Under the pieces are notes generated by a model that made no database searches, had not been told where the DNA came from, and saw nothing but the letters and a program-made list of their open reading frames with translations. A stretch of 64,000 bases of DNA, from assembly GCF_050947875.1 (NCBI RefSeq), contig NC_134577.1:66467639-66531638 (forward strand), read 5' to 3'. A program made the position numbers and the translations under genes. Source of the stretch: Dermacentor variabilis (Eukaryota > Arthropoda > Arachnida > Ixodida > Ixodidae). This document shows positions 10,722-22,838 of this stretch, in pieces. Every line of letters starts with the position of its first letter. Positions within the stretch are counted from its first letter, which is position 1.

Positions 10722-11440
10722 TGACTTCGCGCCGCGCATCGAAAGAGAAGACGCTTGCAGAACAGTCGGAGCTGCGCAATGCGCTCACGCGAGGACGCCA
10801 ACCGAAGCCTCAGCTATTTCTCATCCTTGACTGCAGATGGTGGCCTGCTTCACACATCCACGAAAAAGTCACTTTCGCGCAAAAGGCGGAGCATTGATTG
10901 CGATAGCAAATTATCAGAGAACCATGCGAAGTAAAGTTACTCATATGATCAGTTGCATAAACGATTGTAAGCATTAGCTTACTAACTGAACTACCAAGCA
11001 CGCCGCGAGCGCACAGCCAAACGAACACATCTCCTGACTCGATGACCGCAGACACTCGCTGTCAAAACGCTGGCGTAATGAAGAGAGTCGGCAACTCTGA
11101 CGGCAACACCACTCGCTTCAACGTGGAACAGGCGCACGAGCACAAGCGCACACGAATCCATCAGTTGTCTCAGGTCGGCTAGCCTTCGAACCCAACGCAA
11201 GTTGCCTTCAAGACAGGACGCGCGCGATCGCGCTGAGCCATCGCACCTGGAGTAGAAGTGGAGACGCGCACCAACCTGCCCCCTTCCCCCTCCTCTCCTG
11301 GCACGACCACTTCTCCCCTCTCCACGCCTTCTGCGCGTGAGAAGAATGGCACACACACTCCCAACCTTTCTACATTGGGAGCGCGAGAAGACACCGCCGC
11401 AAAAAGCCTCCATATACTTCTTGGTTCACCGTGACAAGCT
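10722..11440. mobile_element. MITE-like insertion of the ATTGCGATAGCAAATTA family within block A
   Basis: This segment is absent from the paralogous position in block B at about 61295. It contains ATTGCGATAGCAAATTATC (about 10900) and ACTCGCTGTCAAAACGC (about 11054), both shared with 12176-12722. The minus-strand ORF at 10991-11413 is GC-rich by-product. Boundaries are approximate because the neighbouring sequence (GCGGCGCGTGGCTGCAA to GGAGTGTTCATAG) is also part of the family and exists in both blocks. Confidence 0.5.
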
Positions 11441-12175
11441 TTCGCTCGAACCTACAGCATGCGGCGCGTGGCTGCAACGTTATCGCACTTGGACTTTATG
11501 CGGAACATCACGGCGACGCCTACAGCAGAAATTCGTCTGGAGTGTTCATAGGGCGAGACGAGCTACGCCGCCACAACTGGCTTGACGCGAAGAATACCGC
11601 TGCGTACTAAAAACCATCGAGCCGCCTCGAAGTTGTGTTCAGGCTTTACTGTCATTTTGTAGTGGTAGGAACAGTAAAGCACTAAAACTGCGAAAACTGA
11701 GTTTAAATTGTAACTCTTAATTGGACAAACCTCAGCACAAAACGGATAGTGGCACTCAAACCGCAACGGCAGCGGCGACCACGGTCGACGATTCAAATCT
11801 CGCGGCTGAAGCCGGTCCGGTATTTTACTGCGACAGCAGTTAATTATTCGAAACTTGGTATGCCTTGTGTCCGTTCGCCCCGTGCGTTCATTCTTTTACG
11901 CTGACAACAACCGTCGTCGACACAGACGACACAACGATGATTTTCTTCACCATCGGGCCACCTAGCCATTCCCAGCTTCGCCACTGCCACAGTGTGAAGA
12001 AAAACAAAATTTCTCCACAACTACCTCCACTAGGATCTTAAACCAATGCCAGTGAAGCACTGTGCAATTGGGAGTCGAGCGCGCTACCTACTGAAATGTC
12101 GAGGAACTTTTTTTCTTTCGTGTTATTTATTAAAGTGCGCAAAATCTCATGACCAAGTAGCGCCCCCTCATAATA

Positions 12176-12722
12176 AAAAAAAGGCGCAGTCTCGCCCAGA
12201 AGGCGAAGCGTCGATTACGATAGCAAATTAGTGGAGAGCTATACGAAGCAAGGATACTAGTTTCATCGGCCGTATAATCTTGTGAACAGGCATACTAACC
12301 TAATTAATAAGCATGGCGTCACGCGCGCGCAAGGAAACATGAACACATCTCGCTTGATGACTGCATAAACTCGCTGTCAAAACGCTTCAGTGAGGAAACG
12401 CGGCAGCAGCAGCGAGCGAATTGACCTTCGTGCTGCGTATCGCGTCAACGCAAACTACACGCCACGAGAACACAGCGCAGCGCGGACTCTGTGCCCGCCA
12501 CAGATGGCTTTCAAGATACAGCGGCCGCCCGGGCAGTGCGGAGTAGTTTTCCTTCGTTGCGTGCGCGAGATTGAGCCGCGATCACCTGCTCACTCTCGCA
12601 CGCTTTCATTCGCACATACAGCATACGCCGTGCGGCTCCGATTTTATCGCCATTGGACATTAAATGGAACCTCACGGCGAAGGTGACGGCACAAATGCGC
12701 CTGGAGTGTCCATATAATTGCA
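12176..12722. mobile_element. MITE-like insertion, second copy of the same family
   Basis: Starts near AGGCGAAGCGTCGATTACG with ATAGCAAATTA and ends near GGAGTGTCCATATAATTGCA. The ends are partial inversions of each other (GCGATAGCAAATTA against TATAATTGC). Block B passes from TGACCATGTAATATG directly to CTATCGACCCTCAGAATT at about 62020-62055, so the segment is an insertion in A or a deletion in B. Confidence 0.55.
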
Positions 12723-13690
12723 ATAAAACTATCGGCCCTCATAATTACAGACACTATGAGTCTAGGGTGTAATCACGACTTATGCAAACTAGTGACATTC
12801 ACTGTCACAGGCTCTAAGCACAAACTCAAGGGCCACCATAAAACGCGCTACTCAGATTGCCCGGGAGTTCCCCAAAACGAGATGTTTTACTAAAGGTTGA
12901 TACGAATAAGAGCCACACCAGGATGGGGGTACCAGTCCTGGTGAGGGGCTACATTCACCATAAACATCTTTTACATGGATAATCATTCGACCATATGCAT
13001 TCTTGAAGAAATATTCCGTTAAGTGTAATGGTCCAACATACCCGTTTTCCACAAGCTGTACATGCCTTCAAAAAAAAAACAAATCAAACGGTACTTCATC
13101 ACAAGAATCTGGCCACTGGTATCGCACAATACGGAAATTCATGCTGAAGTCCTTTTTTTTTTTGAGTTAGCTGAAGGATATCCCAATGCAGGATGGCGCC
13201 CTTGCAGGCAAGAGAACAATGTTCTATTGTCTCTGGTACACCACATAAGCGGCCATTTAACTAAAGCAACGAAAATACATTTTCTTTGCAACCACGTTTT
13301 AACTCCAAGGCTTCAGAAGGGAGCTTACAAAGGAAGGCTTTTCAATAAGGAGAACTATACAGTTTGCGAATTCTTTTCAGTACAACGTTACCTTTACAAG
13401 CGATGTTATTGAGCGGTTAAATATGGTGGAAAAAGCATGTATAATAAATCCCTGTATATATACAGACCAGATTTTTGTTAAGCCTCGTAGCGCGAGAGTC
13501 AGCCACGGCGCCACTCTCTACACAAGTGCTGCCTTCTGGCGGAGACTGCGGGAGAAGGGACAAAAATGGCTGAACTTGCGGCGCGTGTTTGCCTGTTCTG
13601 GTGTTTTAGACATGTTCCTAACGTATCTGCTAAACTGCTTGTTTTCTGCATGTGCTGAGAAGCGGGACGTACAAAATTCGTTCGGCCGGC

Positions 13691-14640
13691 GGCAATTACC
13701 CTCGTTGCCTACACCAACAACCAGCGAGCAAGGACGCGGCTCGTGCAACAGCCCTCGTATTCGTCTGGCGTGTCCATAAGCCGCAAGAGTTTTCCGCGGC
13801 GCCTGAAAGAACGCCATTCCGGATTGGCTTCACATGGAAAAAGCTCAGTGTGCTTCTACTCTGTGAAGAAGGACGACGAGCGAAGCTGTGTACGTGGGCC
13901 CCTTAATGGCGAACTGCGCCTCCACCGCGGGTCGGCCCGGCATTGCATCACCTTCGGGATTTTCTTTCTACACGCGGACACGATAGAGGGGAAAGTAGCC
14001 CTTAACCGCTTCGCTGTAAAAATACTGTGCTCAGCACGTTCACTCAGGCGGGTATTTGTTTAGCCGCCCCAAATTAAGCGATTGTGTGCGTCCTACCTTC
14101 CTACGCTGCGGGCATGGGATAGTAGCGCCGTTTACTGCCGTTCAGTGCTTTCATTCCGAGTCTACTCGATTCATTTTCCGGACGGAAACCTCTCGGAGGT
14201 CACGGCGCTTTCGTGCATTGTTGGGTACAACGGAAAGGTGAGCTGAAAAGTCATCGGGTGCGCGTGTCGACTCCGTAACGTGCGCAGCGAGTGTTCCGTT
14301 ACGGCAAGTGTAACGAGACTTGACTAACGATACAAGACGTAACTTAACGGCTTTCGTGTCCCGTGTCTTTCATGCACGTGAATAAGCCGCACTCGTGCCC
14401 GAGAAAACAGCAAGCCGCATGTGTTTAGCGTGCACACAAACAGGGCTGCGCGAGCGTCAATGCCTCGTGTATATTGTTTTAAATCTCAGCTCTCCATGGC
14501 CTGTTCCTGCGACGAGCGTCGGCGGCTGCCGCGTAACCAATCGAACGAACTCAGAAGTGAAAGTCGAAAGAGCGAACGCGGAGCGGCACATAAAAGACGC
14601 CAGCCGCGAACGGCGGAGACCAGTGAGAGCGGCCCCTTCA
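13691..14640 (+). repeat. Duplication block A, distal part (paralogous to block C at 43790-44640)
   Basis: Shared landmarks with block C include ACACCAACAACCAGCGAG, GCGGCGCCTGAA, TTCCTACGCTGCGGGC, TCATTTTCCGGA, GTTACGGCAAGTGTA and ACGAGCGTCGGCGGC. The first 80 bp also match the end of the window (63905-64000). ORFs here are not conserved as frames between copies. Confidence 0.75.
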
Positions 14641-15590
14641 GTGACGTGCGCTCGGGAAACTGGTTTCATATGGACCCGCCCCACCACTGGGGCTTCTCGC
14701 CAGGCCAAATAGCAAATTTCGGTTATACGCTGCGAGATTTTACGGGTCCTCTAGGGGGCGTTCGGCCGCAAAAAAAGATTTCATCGGTTCATTATTAACC
14801 GAGATAGAAATATTTCAATGCCGCGAACCCATGATTGCAGGCAGCGAGCGCGGCTACCAAGAGAGACACTCTCTCCATTTGTCCCGCCTATAGCCTCCTG
14901 CAAGCGTAATTCCTACCCTGCGTTCTCCCATACCGGAGCTCGAGAAACGCATGTCGCATACGTCACGGGCCCTGCGTTCATTTTTTCCCCTCGCTTTTGT
15001 GCTGCACAATGCACTTCCGCTGACGGCGTCTCGCGCGAGCTGTTGCGATTATACGATTTTGAGCGCTGTGCACAAGGATACCTGACTACCGGTGCAAGTC
15101 AGTACTACACGAGTACTGAGGCGGACACAAGCGGGTCAAAGAGCATGATCGCGCGCTGGAACACGGTAGAAAATGGCATAGTTTCGGTACCTGCGCTCGC
15201 GACTGCACGACGTCGGAACAAACAGACGAAACAGAAGTACAGATCTCTTGCTGTGGTGCGAAGTAAAACAAAAGCACACAGACAATCAAACGTGTGTTTT
15301 ATTATTTCTCTGGGCTTTAATTCGTCTGTTCAAGCAACATATACAAATAACAAATGTTAATTGCCTTGAATAATTATCGAGGTCACGTGTCACTACGACT
15401 GACGTCACAGCCCGAAGACGTGTATGTAGGCGCACTAGCATGTGTACGTCACCCTCCGGCTTCGAACAAGGCGGCCGCGAGAAGGGCAAACAGCGTTCGC
15501 TTTAACATTTCAGATTCTTCCGCGGCCGTAGCGAAGTAATATTTAGCAGACACAATCGTTAGCGCGCATTGTATGCTCTGCGCTTGTCAG
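14641..15590. other. No supported gene; segment missing from block C
   Basis: Block C passes from CTTCAGCGACTTGCGCGCCC almost directly to the CGTTTCATGC block that here lies near 15630, so about 0.9 kb is extra. A 180-aa ORF (14818-15360, plus) has no recognisable motif and is not supported by any paralogous copy. Confidence 0.5.
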
Positions 15591-15937
15591 CTCAAAATGG
15601 CCAGACCTGGAGAGGAGCCCTTTAACAAAACGCCGTTTCATGCAATGAAGCACAAAAGTAACTGGAACGCCAATGCATTTCTCCCCAACCGACAGTACTA
15701 GAGCACCGTCGCCATCGATCATCGACACAGAAGGCAGTGAAGGCACTTCTATGCTTTCTCAGACAGTCTAGTTTGCGCGAGCGGCGTTAACTCAAGTACC
15801 GTCCGTACACGTGTCTACACCTTCTCTCTCCCTTCTCTCTATTCCTTTTCTTCATTCCCCCAGCATAGGGTAGCCAACCAGAACCTTGAGTGGTTAACAT
15901 CCGTGCCTTTCTATTTCCCTCTCTCTCTCTCTCTATC

Positions 15938-16051
<114 letters not shown>

Positions 16052-16339
16052 ACTCTGTCTCTCTCTTTCTCTCCGCAAAGTTCGGGAATTAATATCTCTA
16101 AATTGGTGTCATCCTGAGAATTCGTTCCAAGTGGATCCGCCTTGCGAAGTCATTGGCTATAATTTGTAAATTATAATATGGGCCATAGGATAAGAAGTTA
16201 AAAACTTGGTGAATTTTTGTTAGTCGATTATGCATTTCAATATTTTATGCATGTCCGCCTCTTCGAGTAGACTAGGTCGTGCGCTAGAATTATGCTATCT
16301 GCCACAGAACCTTTATAAATTTTTGAGAGTGTTCGCTGA

Positions 16340-16570
16340 CCCGCCGTGGTTGCTTAGTGGCTATACAGTGTTCTGCCGCTGAGCACGAGGGCGTGGGATC
16401 AAATCCCGGCCACGGCGGTCTCATTTCGATGGGGGCGAAATGAGAAAACACCAATGTACTTAGATTCAGGTGCACGTTAAAGAACCTCAGGTGGTCCAAA
16501 TTTCCGGAGTCCCCTCATAATCAGATGATGGTTTTGATACGTAAAACCCCACAATTTTTGAAACAAAGAA
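16340..16570 (+). mobile_element. Ruka-type SINE inserted in galactosyltransferase unit 1
   Basis: Begins CCCGCCGTGGTTGCTTAGTGG, with B box GGGATCAAATCC near 16397, and ends AAAACCCCACAATTTTTGAA. The decamer AGTGTTCGCT occurs on both sides (16328-16337 and 16571-16580) as target duplication. Unit 2 at about 31760-31780 reads AAAGTGTTCGCTGAAAC without the SINE, so the insertion postdates the duplication. Confidence 0.92.
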
Positions 16571-17224
16571 AGTGTTCGCTTGAACATCTTGCATATATAG
16601 AATTTTGAGCAACTTACCCTGAGCATAATTATATATAAAAGCCAAGCAAGAAACATTCATATCGCGCGCCCAGTCAAGCACGCCACCGCATACGGTGGAT
16701 CTAACGCCGACATCGGCTGCGGAAGCACGCGGCTACTGGCAGGGTGAGACAAGACATTTCGGAAAGCTAACGGCGCAAAATCATATCCAGCCGCCTTTAT
16801 ATCATATGTTATCGCCAGATGTCACCCGCACCGCCGCGAGACAGAACGTCGCCTATTCAAGACAGGCATCTTGCCCTTTGCGCGTGAACAAAACGCTGTA
16901 GTTCGAGCAGGGCTCTTGCTAAAGTAAGCCCACCAAATGTCATGGTACACGCGGCCAAGAATATTTAAATTATTTCTTCGAGGATAGAAACACAACGAGG
17001 CTAGTTCAAACCCCTTGCTAGCACAAGGAAGAACATAACGACAAAAATAACGCAGCTGTCCTTCGACCGACGTTTAAGCCATAAACAGCCGAAAAAAGAA
17101 ACGATAACAAACAAGCAATAAGAAATGCGAACGCTGCCGCCACATGTTAGCGACGCCACAAGTGCAACAGAAACGGTATGTCAAACTGACTTTTCCTTTG
17201 GCGATCTAAATTCCTAACCTCAAC

Positions 17225-18207
17225 ATGAAAGGCCACGGTGTAGCTCGTAGGCTTTCGATACTTTCAGCGCTCTCCGTTGCTTTTGTCACCATACACGTCT
17301 ACAAGCATGCCCGTTATCAGTCTAAACGATCTCCCTGGTCGAGCGATTGCGGCCGTGGAAATACGATTCCTACCTTGAAATACGTGACCCAGACGGCAAA
17401 ATTTTGTGAACGGGCTGCTAAGCGACCTTCGGCGCTTATCGGTGTCGCTTCAACCACGGACCATATCGAGGCTCTGACAGCGATCCGGTATACTTGGGGC
17501 GGTACAACCCTCAAAATTAACTTCGCTGTCGTCTTCCTGCTGGGAAAGACACTGGATCAGGAAGTACAGCGCAAGGTATTCGCAGAACAGGGCCTTTACG
17601 GTGATATCGTTCAGGGAGTCTTTCTCGACGCATACTGAAACCTCACCTACAAGACTGTGATGCTGATCCGCTGGGCTCGGAGAAAGTGCTCGGAGATTAT
17701 ATTCGTGCTGAAGACCGACGACGACATGCTACTCAGTGTATGGGACGTCGCCGTCGTCGTGGACGGTTTGGAGGAAGTCAAACGCACAATGTGGGGTTAT
17801 TTGTATCGCTATCCTCGGCCAAACTGCAACGTATCCTCCAAGTGGTACGTGTCTAGGAAAGAATACGCGCCACACACCTACCCCGTATTCCTGTCGGGGA
17901 CCGGGTACCTAATATCTGGTGACAGTATTGCCGCACTAGTAGAGCTCACACATGACGAGTGCTTCTTCCCTTTCGAAGACGTCTACCTGACCTCCATCAT
18001 TGCGGAGAGAGCGCAAGTGACTCGTTTAGGTTTCGATGGCTTCTCCAATGAACACAAGTGCTTCCATCAGCCGTGCTCCACCTCCAGAGTCGTAACGACT
18101 CAAATAATTGGAGCACGACGGCATTTCGAAACGAATGGAGTCGCGCTGTCTCCCAGTTGCACTTCAGGCTGCGCGCAGGAATAAAGAAGTGTCAGATGGT
18201 GTCGTTG
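17225..18207 (+). pseudogene. Beta-1,3-galactosyltransferase-like (GT31) pseudogene, copy 1
   Basis: This copy is collinear with the intact copies 2 and 3: signal-anchor start, the family motif (here AIRYTWGG, with the usual Asp replaced by Tyr), the metal-binding block LKTDDDML, LSGTGYLISGD and FPFEDVYLT. Three lesions mark it as a pseudogene. An in-frame TGA at 17636-17638 replaces the Arg codon at residue 138. A net +2 indel near 18100 shifts the last 40 or so codons. In that shifted frame the terminal TAG has become TTG at 18205-18207, so the frame would read on into the TATC repeat. Members of this family transfer galactose or N-acetylglucosamine in a beta-1,3 linkage in the Golgi. A product from this copy would stop before the DDD motif. 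Confidence 0.92.
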
Positions 18208-18221
18208 ACCAGAAGAAAGAG

Positions 18222-18381
<160 letters not shown>

Positions 18382-18740
18382 CACCGAATCTTGGCGCTCT
18401 GGTGGTCTTTTCGCTAACTTGGTATGTACAAAAATTTGCAAATTCCAGTATAGGTCGAACTTAGTGGCGATAAATCATTATTAGAGTATTCCGGCGTAGC
18501 CCAGCGCGATTTCGGCCAAGGCTGCTTATCATGTCAAAGCGTGTGTTGTCCTAGATTTCACAAGATCAATGTGATTTCTCCAGCTCAGTTCCGTGTCGTA
18601 TATTACGCCAAGAGGTTTGATAAAGACAACTTGCAGAATTATTTCCTGGTGGTATTGGAGAAAGATACTAACCGGTACATTTAGTGGACACACAACTAAG
18701 GAACATTTGGTGAGATTAAGCGACGTTCGAGTATCGTAAT

Positions 18741-18851
18741 GAATAAAACCGTTACAGACACGGTACAGAGGGAGACGACAACACAGGTGGGTACTTGCAA
18801 ATGTTGCAAGTACAATCCTGTGTGCGCCCTGTTTCTGTAGTGGTTTTATTC
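18741..18851. repeat. Imperfect palindrome, arms of about 55 bp
   Basis: The left arm starts GAATAAAACCGTTACAGACA and the right arm ends CTGTAGTGGTTTTATTC. The centre is TACTTGCAA-ATG-TTGCAAGTA. It lies within the decayed CR1-like element and resembles the palindrome at 38610-38752 in structure. Confidence 0.7.
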
Positions 18852-19463
18852 AAAATGTCTCACCAACTGGCCTGCAACTTTACCCTGCAAAATTAGAATA
18901 TCTGAAAACCAAGCTTCAAGCGTTCCAAAGTATGGCTGCAGTGTTCTTTGTTATGGGTGAATATCACTTGCAGACGCAAACAGTGCGATGTCGGTGGCAT
19001 AGACAGGTACTTGTGCGGTATCGCACAATGGTATTCAGCTTAATAAAATGTTAAACAAAATAGGAGAAAGGACAGATCCCTGGGGAACTCCTTCATTGAT
19101 CATATTTTTGCGCCAACAAGCCACGACGGGAACAATAAATTTCCTATCTTTTAAGAATTCATATATATTTCGTATACTATACCGATGAAAAGTCATGCTA
19201 TTTAAAGCGTTAAGGAGTATTAACTGCTATACGACGTGTATGCTTTAGCTAAATCAAGGGTTACTAAAGTTGATTACTGCCGCCTGTGTCTAGCAAGCTT
19301 AATGTTTCCCTCTAAATCGACATGTGCGCAGCATATGGAGCATCCAGTTCTAAAGCCAATCTGAAATGGCCTCAATAACGTATTATCATTTCAAAACTTC
19401 ATGATACGAATGTGCAATACCCTTTCTATCAATTTTTTAACATTGGAAGTTAGTGAAATTGGC

Positions 19464-19467
<4 letters not shown>

Positions 19468-19542
<75 letters not shown>
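19468..19542. repeat. (AT)n microsatellite inside a LINE reverse transcriptase
   Basis: About 75 bp of uninterrupted AT dinucleotide, read as Ile-Tyr repeats on the minus strand. The flanking LINE frame remains open across it. Confidence 0.95.
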
Positions 19543-19545
<3 letters not shown>

Positions 19546-20739
19546 TTCCCGTTTCTTGCTTATAATTATGAGGTATGCATGCCTTCATGAGAGAGTAATT
19601 AACTATATTGGATAGGTCTTCCGGGGAGAGGTCAAACAATATTTCCAAAATGCCTGATGTAATGCCATCGGGTCCCTGAGCTGTGCCAGGGAATAGCCGA
19701 GCAACGTGCTGAAGCACTTCCATTGTTACCTTTAAGAAATCATCCCATGACAGAACCCCTACGAAGTTTACCTGCAGCAAAGTTTTGAAGCGCTGCTCTA
19801 AATCTTTAGCAGTTTTATCTAATGATTCTGACGATTCTTTTGGGGACAGAACAGCTGAGTCAATATTTATGGCCATTGGAACGGCCTTGAGAGAGCGGAG
19901 AAACCTAAACAGTGGTTTTTTAATGCCACTTTCTGATAAAGAAGTCATACCACTTTTCATCATAATTATCCATTACTAACAAAATTGTTCTCTTAAACAT
20001 AGCAGAAGCATACTTATAATTACTCCAATTAGTACAGCACTGATTGAAATTAAGTTTCTTCCATGAAGCTTTTCGGCGTTTATAATCTCGCGTGCCATCA
20101 CAATTCCACTATGGACAATCAGCAATCCCGTTTGTTGACGAGACTACGTACTCAGATTTTTTTAATGATACCTTTCAATATTGCGCAAAGGCTCATCGCT
20201 TTAATAGGGCTTTCCACACCTGTCGCAGAAGACAAAGTTGACTGTAAATTATTATTAAATGTTGAATAGTCAACAAAAGTACGCGCACGTTTATTTAAAG
20301 ACAGCAGGGCTTTTTTTTAATATCAATGACAAACGAAAGGTGGTCTCTACTAATGGCGGCATCGACCACAGCCCAAGAAGAGACGGAAACGCGTGAGGTA
20401 GCAAATGGCAAATCTAGGAAAGATCGCGACTGCGAACGCACGAAAGTTGCAACTCTAGTATTTAAATATGTGAAGTTGTTAACATTAGTTCAATCCCGAA
20501 AACGTTTTCCACGTGTCAGTACGGAATCTCCGTGACACATGAAGTGAGTTGAAGTCTCCCGCAATGTGTTTTTGCAATAGACCACTGCGACATCAAGTGA
20601 GCGTACGTCTTGCACATGATGTGAGTTGAAATCTTTCGAATACAGTGTGTTCTTTTTGCAACAGACCAATGCGACATCAAGTAAGCCTACGTCTTGCACC
20701 CCAGCGGGCAAGCAGGAGTTAATTATAGAGAGCGGTGCG

Positions 20740-21520
20740 CAATTCGGAAAAGTTTTCTAATATTAACATTTCACATTCCGATGATAGATTATGATAGAGT
20801 AGACCCAACTGTCGCATTGGAATTTGCAATCTCCCTTTTTCTATCATAGACAAGAAACGCCGGCAGTTCCAGTAAGTGATGTTCAGATGTTCTAATGTGT
20901 TGTAGAAATCGCAGAAAGGAGAAATCGAAAGAAAAGGTTGGTGCATCTATGAATCCGGGTGTGGGACTCGACGTCGCATTCACGTTAATGTGACTCCGGT
21001 TCGTCTTGTCTTGCATAATGTCCTGCTCCAAGGCAATTGACAGTAGTGCAGTTGCATGGAAGACGTTACATTTGGTTTCGACGCGAGAAGGGTTCATCTT
21101 GAAAACTGGACAGAAGTGACGAAACCCTTCGCACTTGCAAGCAGGGTAAACAGAGGTCCCGCGAGGGAAGCCTTGGCCAAACTGTCTGCCGCTTCGTTCA
21201 AAAATGTACCTCTGTGTCCAGGCGCCCATACTAACCGTAAACACCGCAAATTATTTGGGGGCCAGTGAGTACTTAGTTTCTAATATATGCAATTCGCCGG
21301 TAGCAGTAAGAGATGTGCAAAACGACAAAGCCTGCGAGTATTACCGCGGTTGTCACGGAAGTGTGCAGCTTCCGCAATGATGGAGCAGTAGCTAGGAATT
21401 CCGCCAGGAATGTTGTACTGAACTCTGGGAGCCTAACTGAAGATTTCTAATCCAATGACGATGAAAAAATGCCAACTCCGGCCTCTTCCTCACACGGTGA
21501 AGCACCCGTTGCTACAATCA
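20740..21520 (-). mobile_element. LINE RNase H domain fragment
   Basis: On the minus strand, near 21500-21260, fragments such as NIPGGIPSYCSIIAEA and HFRDNRGNTRRLCRFAHLLL give the first part of an RNase H fold. Near 21230 RLVWAPGHRGTFLNEAADSL is the WxPGHxGxxxNExAD signature. A cysteine/histidine tail (HLNITYWNCRRFL, near 20870) follows. It lies 5' of the CR1-like reverse transcriptase on the same strand, which is the wrong order for one element, so it is a separate insertion. Several stops interrupt it. Confidence 0.75.
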
Positions 21521-22802
21521 ATCAATCAATCAATCATTAAAAAACTAATATATACTTGGTAAAAGTTAAATAGAGATACTTGGATCGATAACCTAAGTGG
21601 CTAGCGACCAACCCACTACAAAAATGATTAGCCATCTTGTATAAACTGTTACTGATAATAAATACAGATAATTGCCATACAAAAGTACAAATCGGTGATC
21701 AGCTATTTTAAAACATCCGCAACCACATAATAATCTCCATCAACAACACAGCTTAAAATAAGCAGATGAACTATGGGCAGTATGCAAAACGAAATTTAGT
21801 GTGTACATCAGGCAAAGGTCAAGATTATGCTTGGTAAGAGAGGAAGTGGCGCTTACATATTACGTCGAAACCTGTTGCAAGTGCTACTTCAAGGTGTCAG
21901 TTGTTCCGCACCTTAACACTGGAAAAATGGATTAAAGTTTCACCGTATACACCTTGAAGCACACCGTACACGATGAGCCGTTCACACTGAAAACATCAGG
22001 CATAACCGGATTACTTGGCGTTCCAATACAAGCGCAGAAGCGCCGCCACTGTACACTTGCCTGCAGTGCCGCAGAAAGTACCGGAGTAGATGCGTATGTG
22101 AAAGCCAGAGAGCGCGCAATTATTCTTTTTTTAAGTGGGAGCGCGGGGAACGCGGCCTCTTTCTGCCACGCAGTTTATATACGTTCTCGATAATACGAAC
22201 GGCGAGGACGAGGAGTTTCTGCGGAACCCGACGCAGTGTGGAAAGCGTAAAGATGTGCTTGGATGGTGTATCAATACACGCTGTAACACAGTGTAACGTC
22301 CATGGTTCCAACGTCCGTCAACTCAAGAAAAAAGACTCAAAACTAGGAACAGCAAGGACTATAGGCGCTGAGAGTTATACCTTCGCATGAGGAAAGAACG
22401 AGAAATTTACTTTCTGACCGGTTTTACTTTAACGCAACCGAGAAAGGACGTAAGCATGGCGAACTTGGGAGACTTCTGCCAAGAAGCAGCTACGGCTGTT
22501 TAGGATTCCACCTACGAAGGAGCGGTTAGTCCTGTAGGCGAAGCAGGCGGCCGCCTTCGTCATCCCTCACCTCGTTTCACCAGCACGTTTCCCGTTCTAG
22601 ATAGGTGGATCGATGCGGCGAGGTCCTTCGAAACGGGGGCGGGCTTCGCAAACCATGCCCGACCGAAAATTGGAAGGAAGAAAAAAAAGAAAAAAGGGGA
22701 AACAAACGACTAACAGTAAACGAACCGATTGCTGAGCCTCAGTCACAAGGGTCATAGTCGGGACTATCGTGCGGGTGGCCCAGCACTGGTGAGATTACGT
22801 TT

Positions 22803-22838
<36 letters not shown>

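Larger units (their letters stand above)
9414..13690 (+). repeat. Duplication block A (paralogous to block B at 60425-63030)
   Basis: Long collinear similarity links this block to 60425-63030: TTTCTGCC and CATTCAGGT near 9497-9535, ACCAATTATAACCAAGGTCC at 10016, CACCAGTGGTAAAATATTT at 10163, CGAGACGCCGACGCGCGTCG near 10432, ACTGTGCAATTGGGAGTCGA near 12059 and TTTTAGACATG at 13604. Block A is longer because it carries extra segments at 9674-9940, about 10722-11440 and about 12176-12722. No protein-coding gene is supported inside it. Confidence 0.8.
18490..20530 (-). mobile_element. CR1-like LINE, degenerate (endonuclease C-terminus and reverse transcriptase)
   Basis: On the minus strand the order is endonuclease end (DAAISRDHLSFVIDI, near 20350), a linker (NWSNYKYASAMFKRTIL, near 20000), and reverse transcriptase: GPDGITSGILE near 19670, PISLTSNVKKLIERVLH near 19440, RPFQIGFR and LVTLDLAKAY near 19260-19370. 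The catalytic YxDD region and thumb are too decayed to place. Stops and frameshifts are frequent after 19390. An (AT)n tract at 19468-19542 replaces the residues normally lying between IPHNYKQ and the PISLTS motif. Confidence 0.78.

Noticed and set aside
14818..15360. 180-aa open frame
   Set aside because: No recognisable domain, low-complexity composition, and no paralogous support: block C lacks this segment.
18490..21520. One LINE with reverse transcriptase and RNase H on the minus strand
   Set aside because: The RNase H fragment lies 5' of the endonuclease and reverse transcriptase, the wrong order, so two elements are present.
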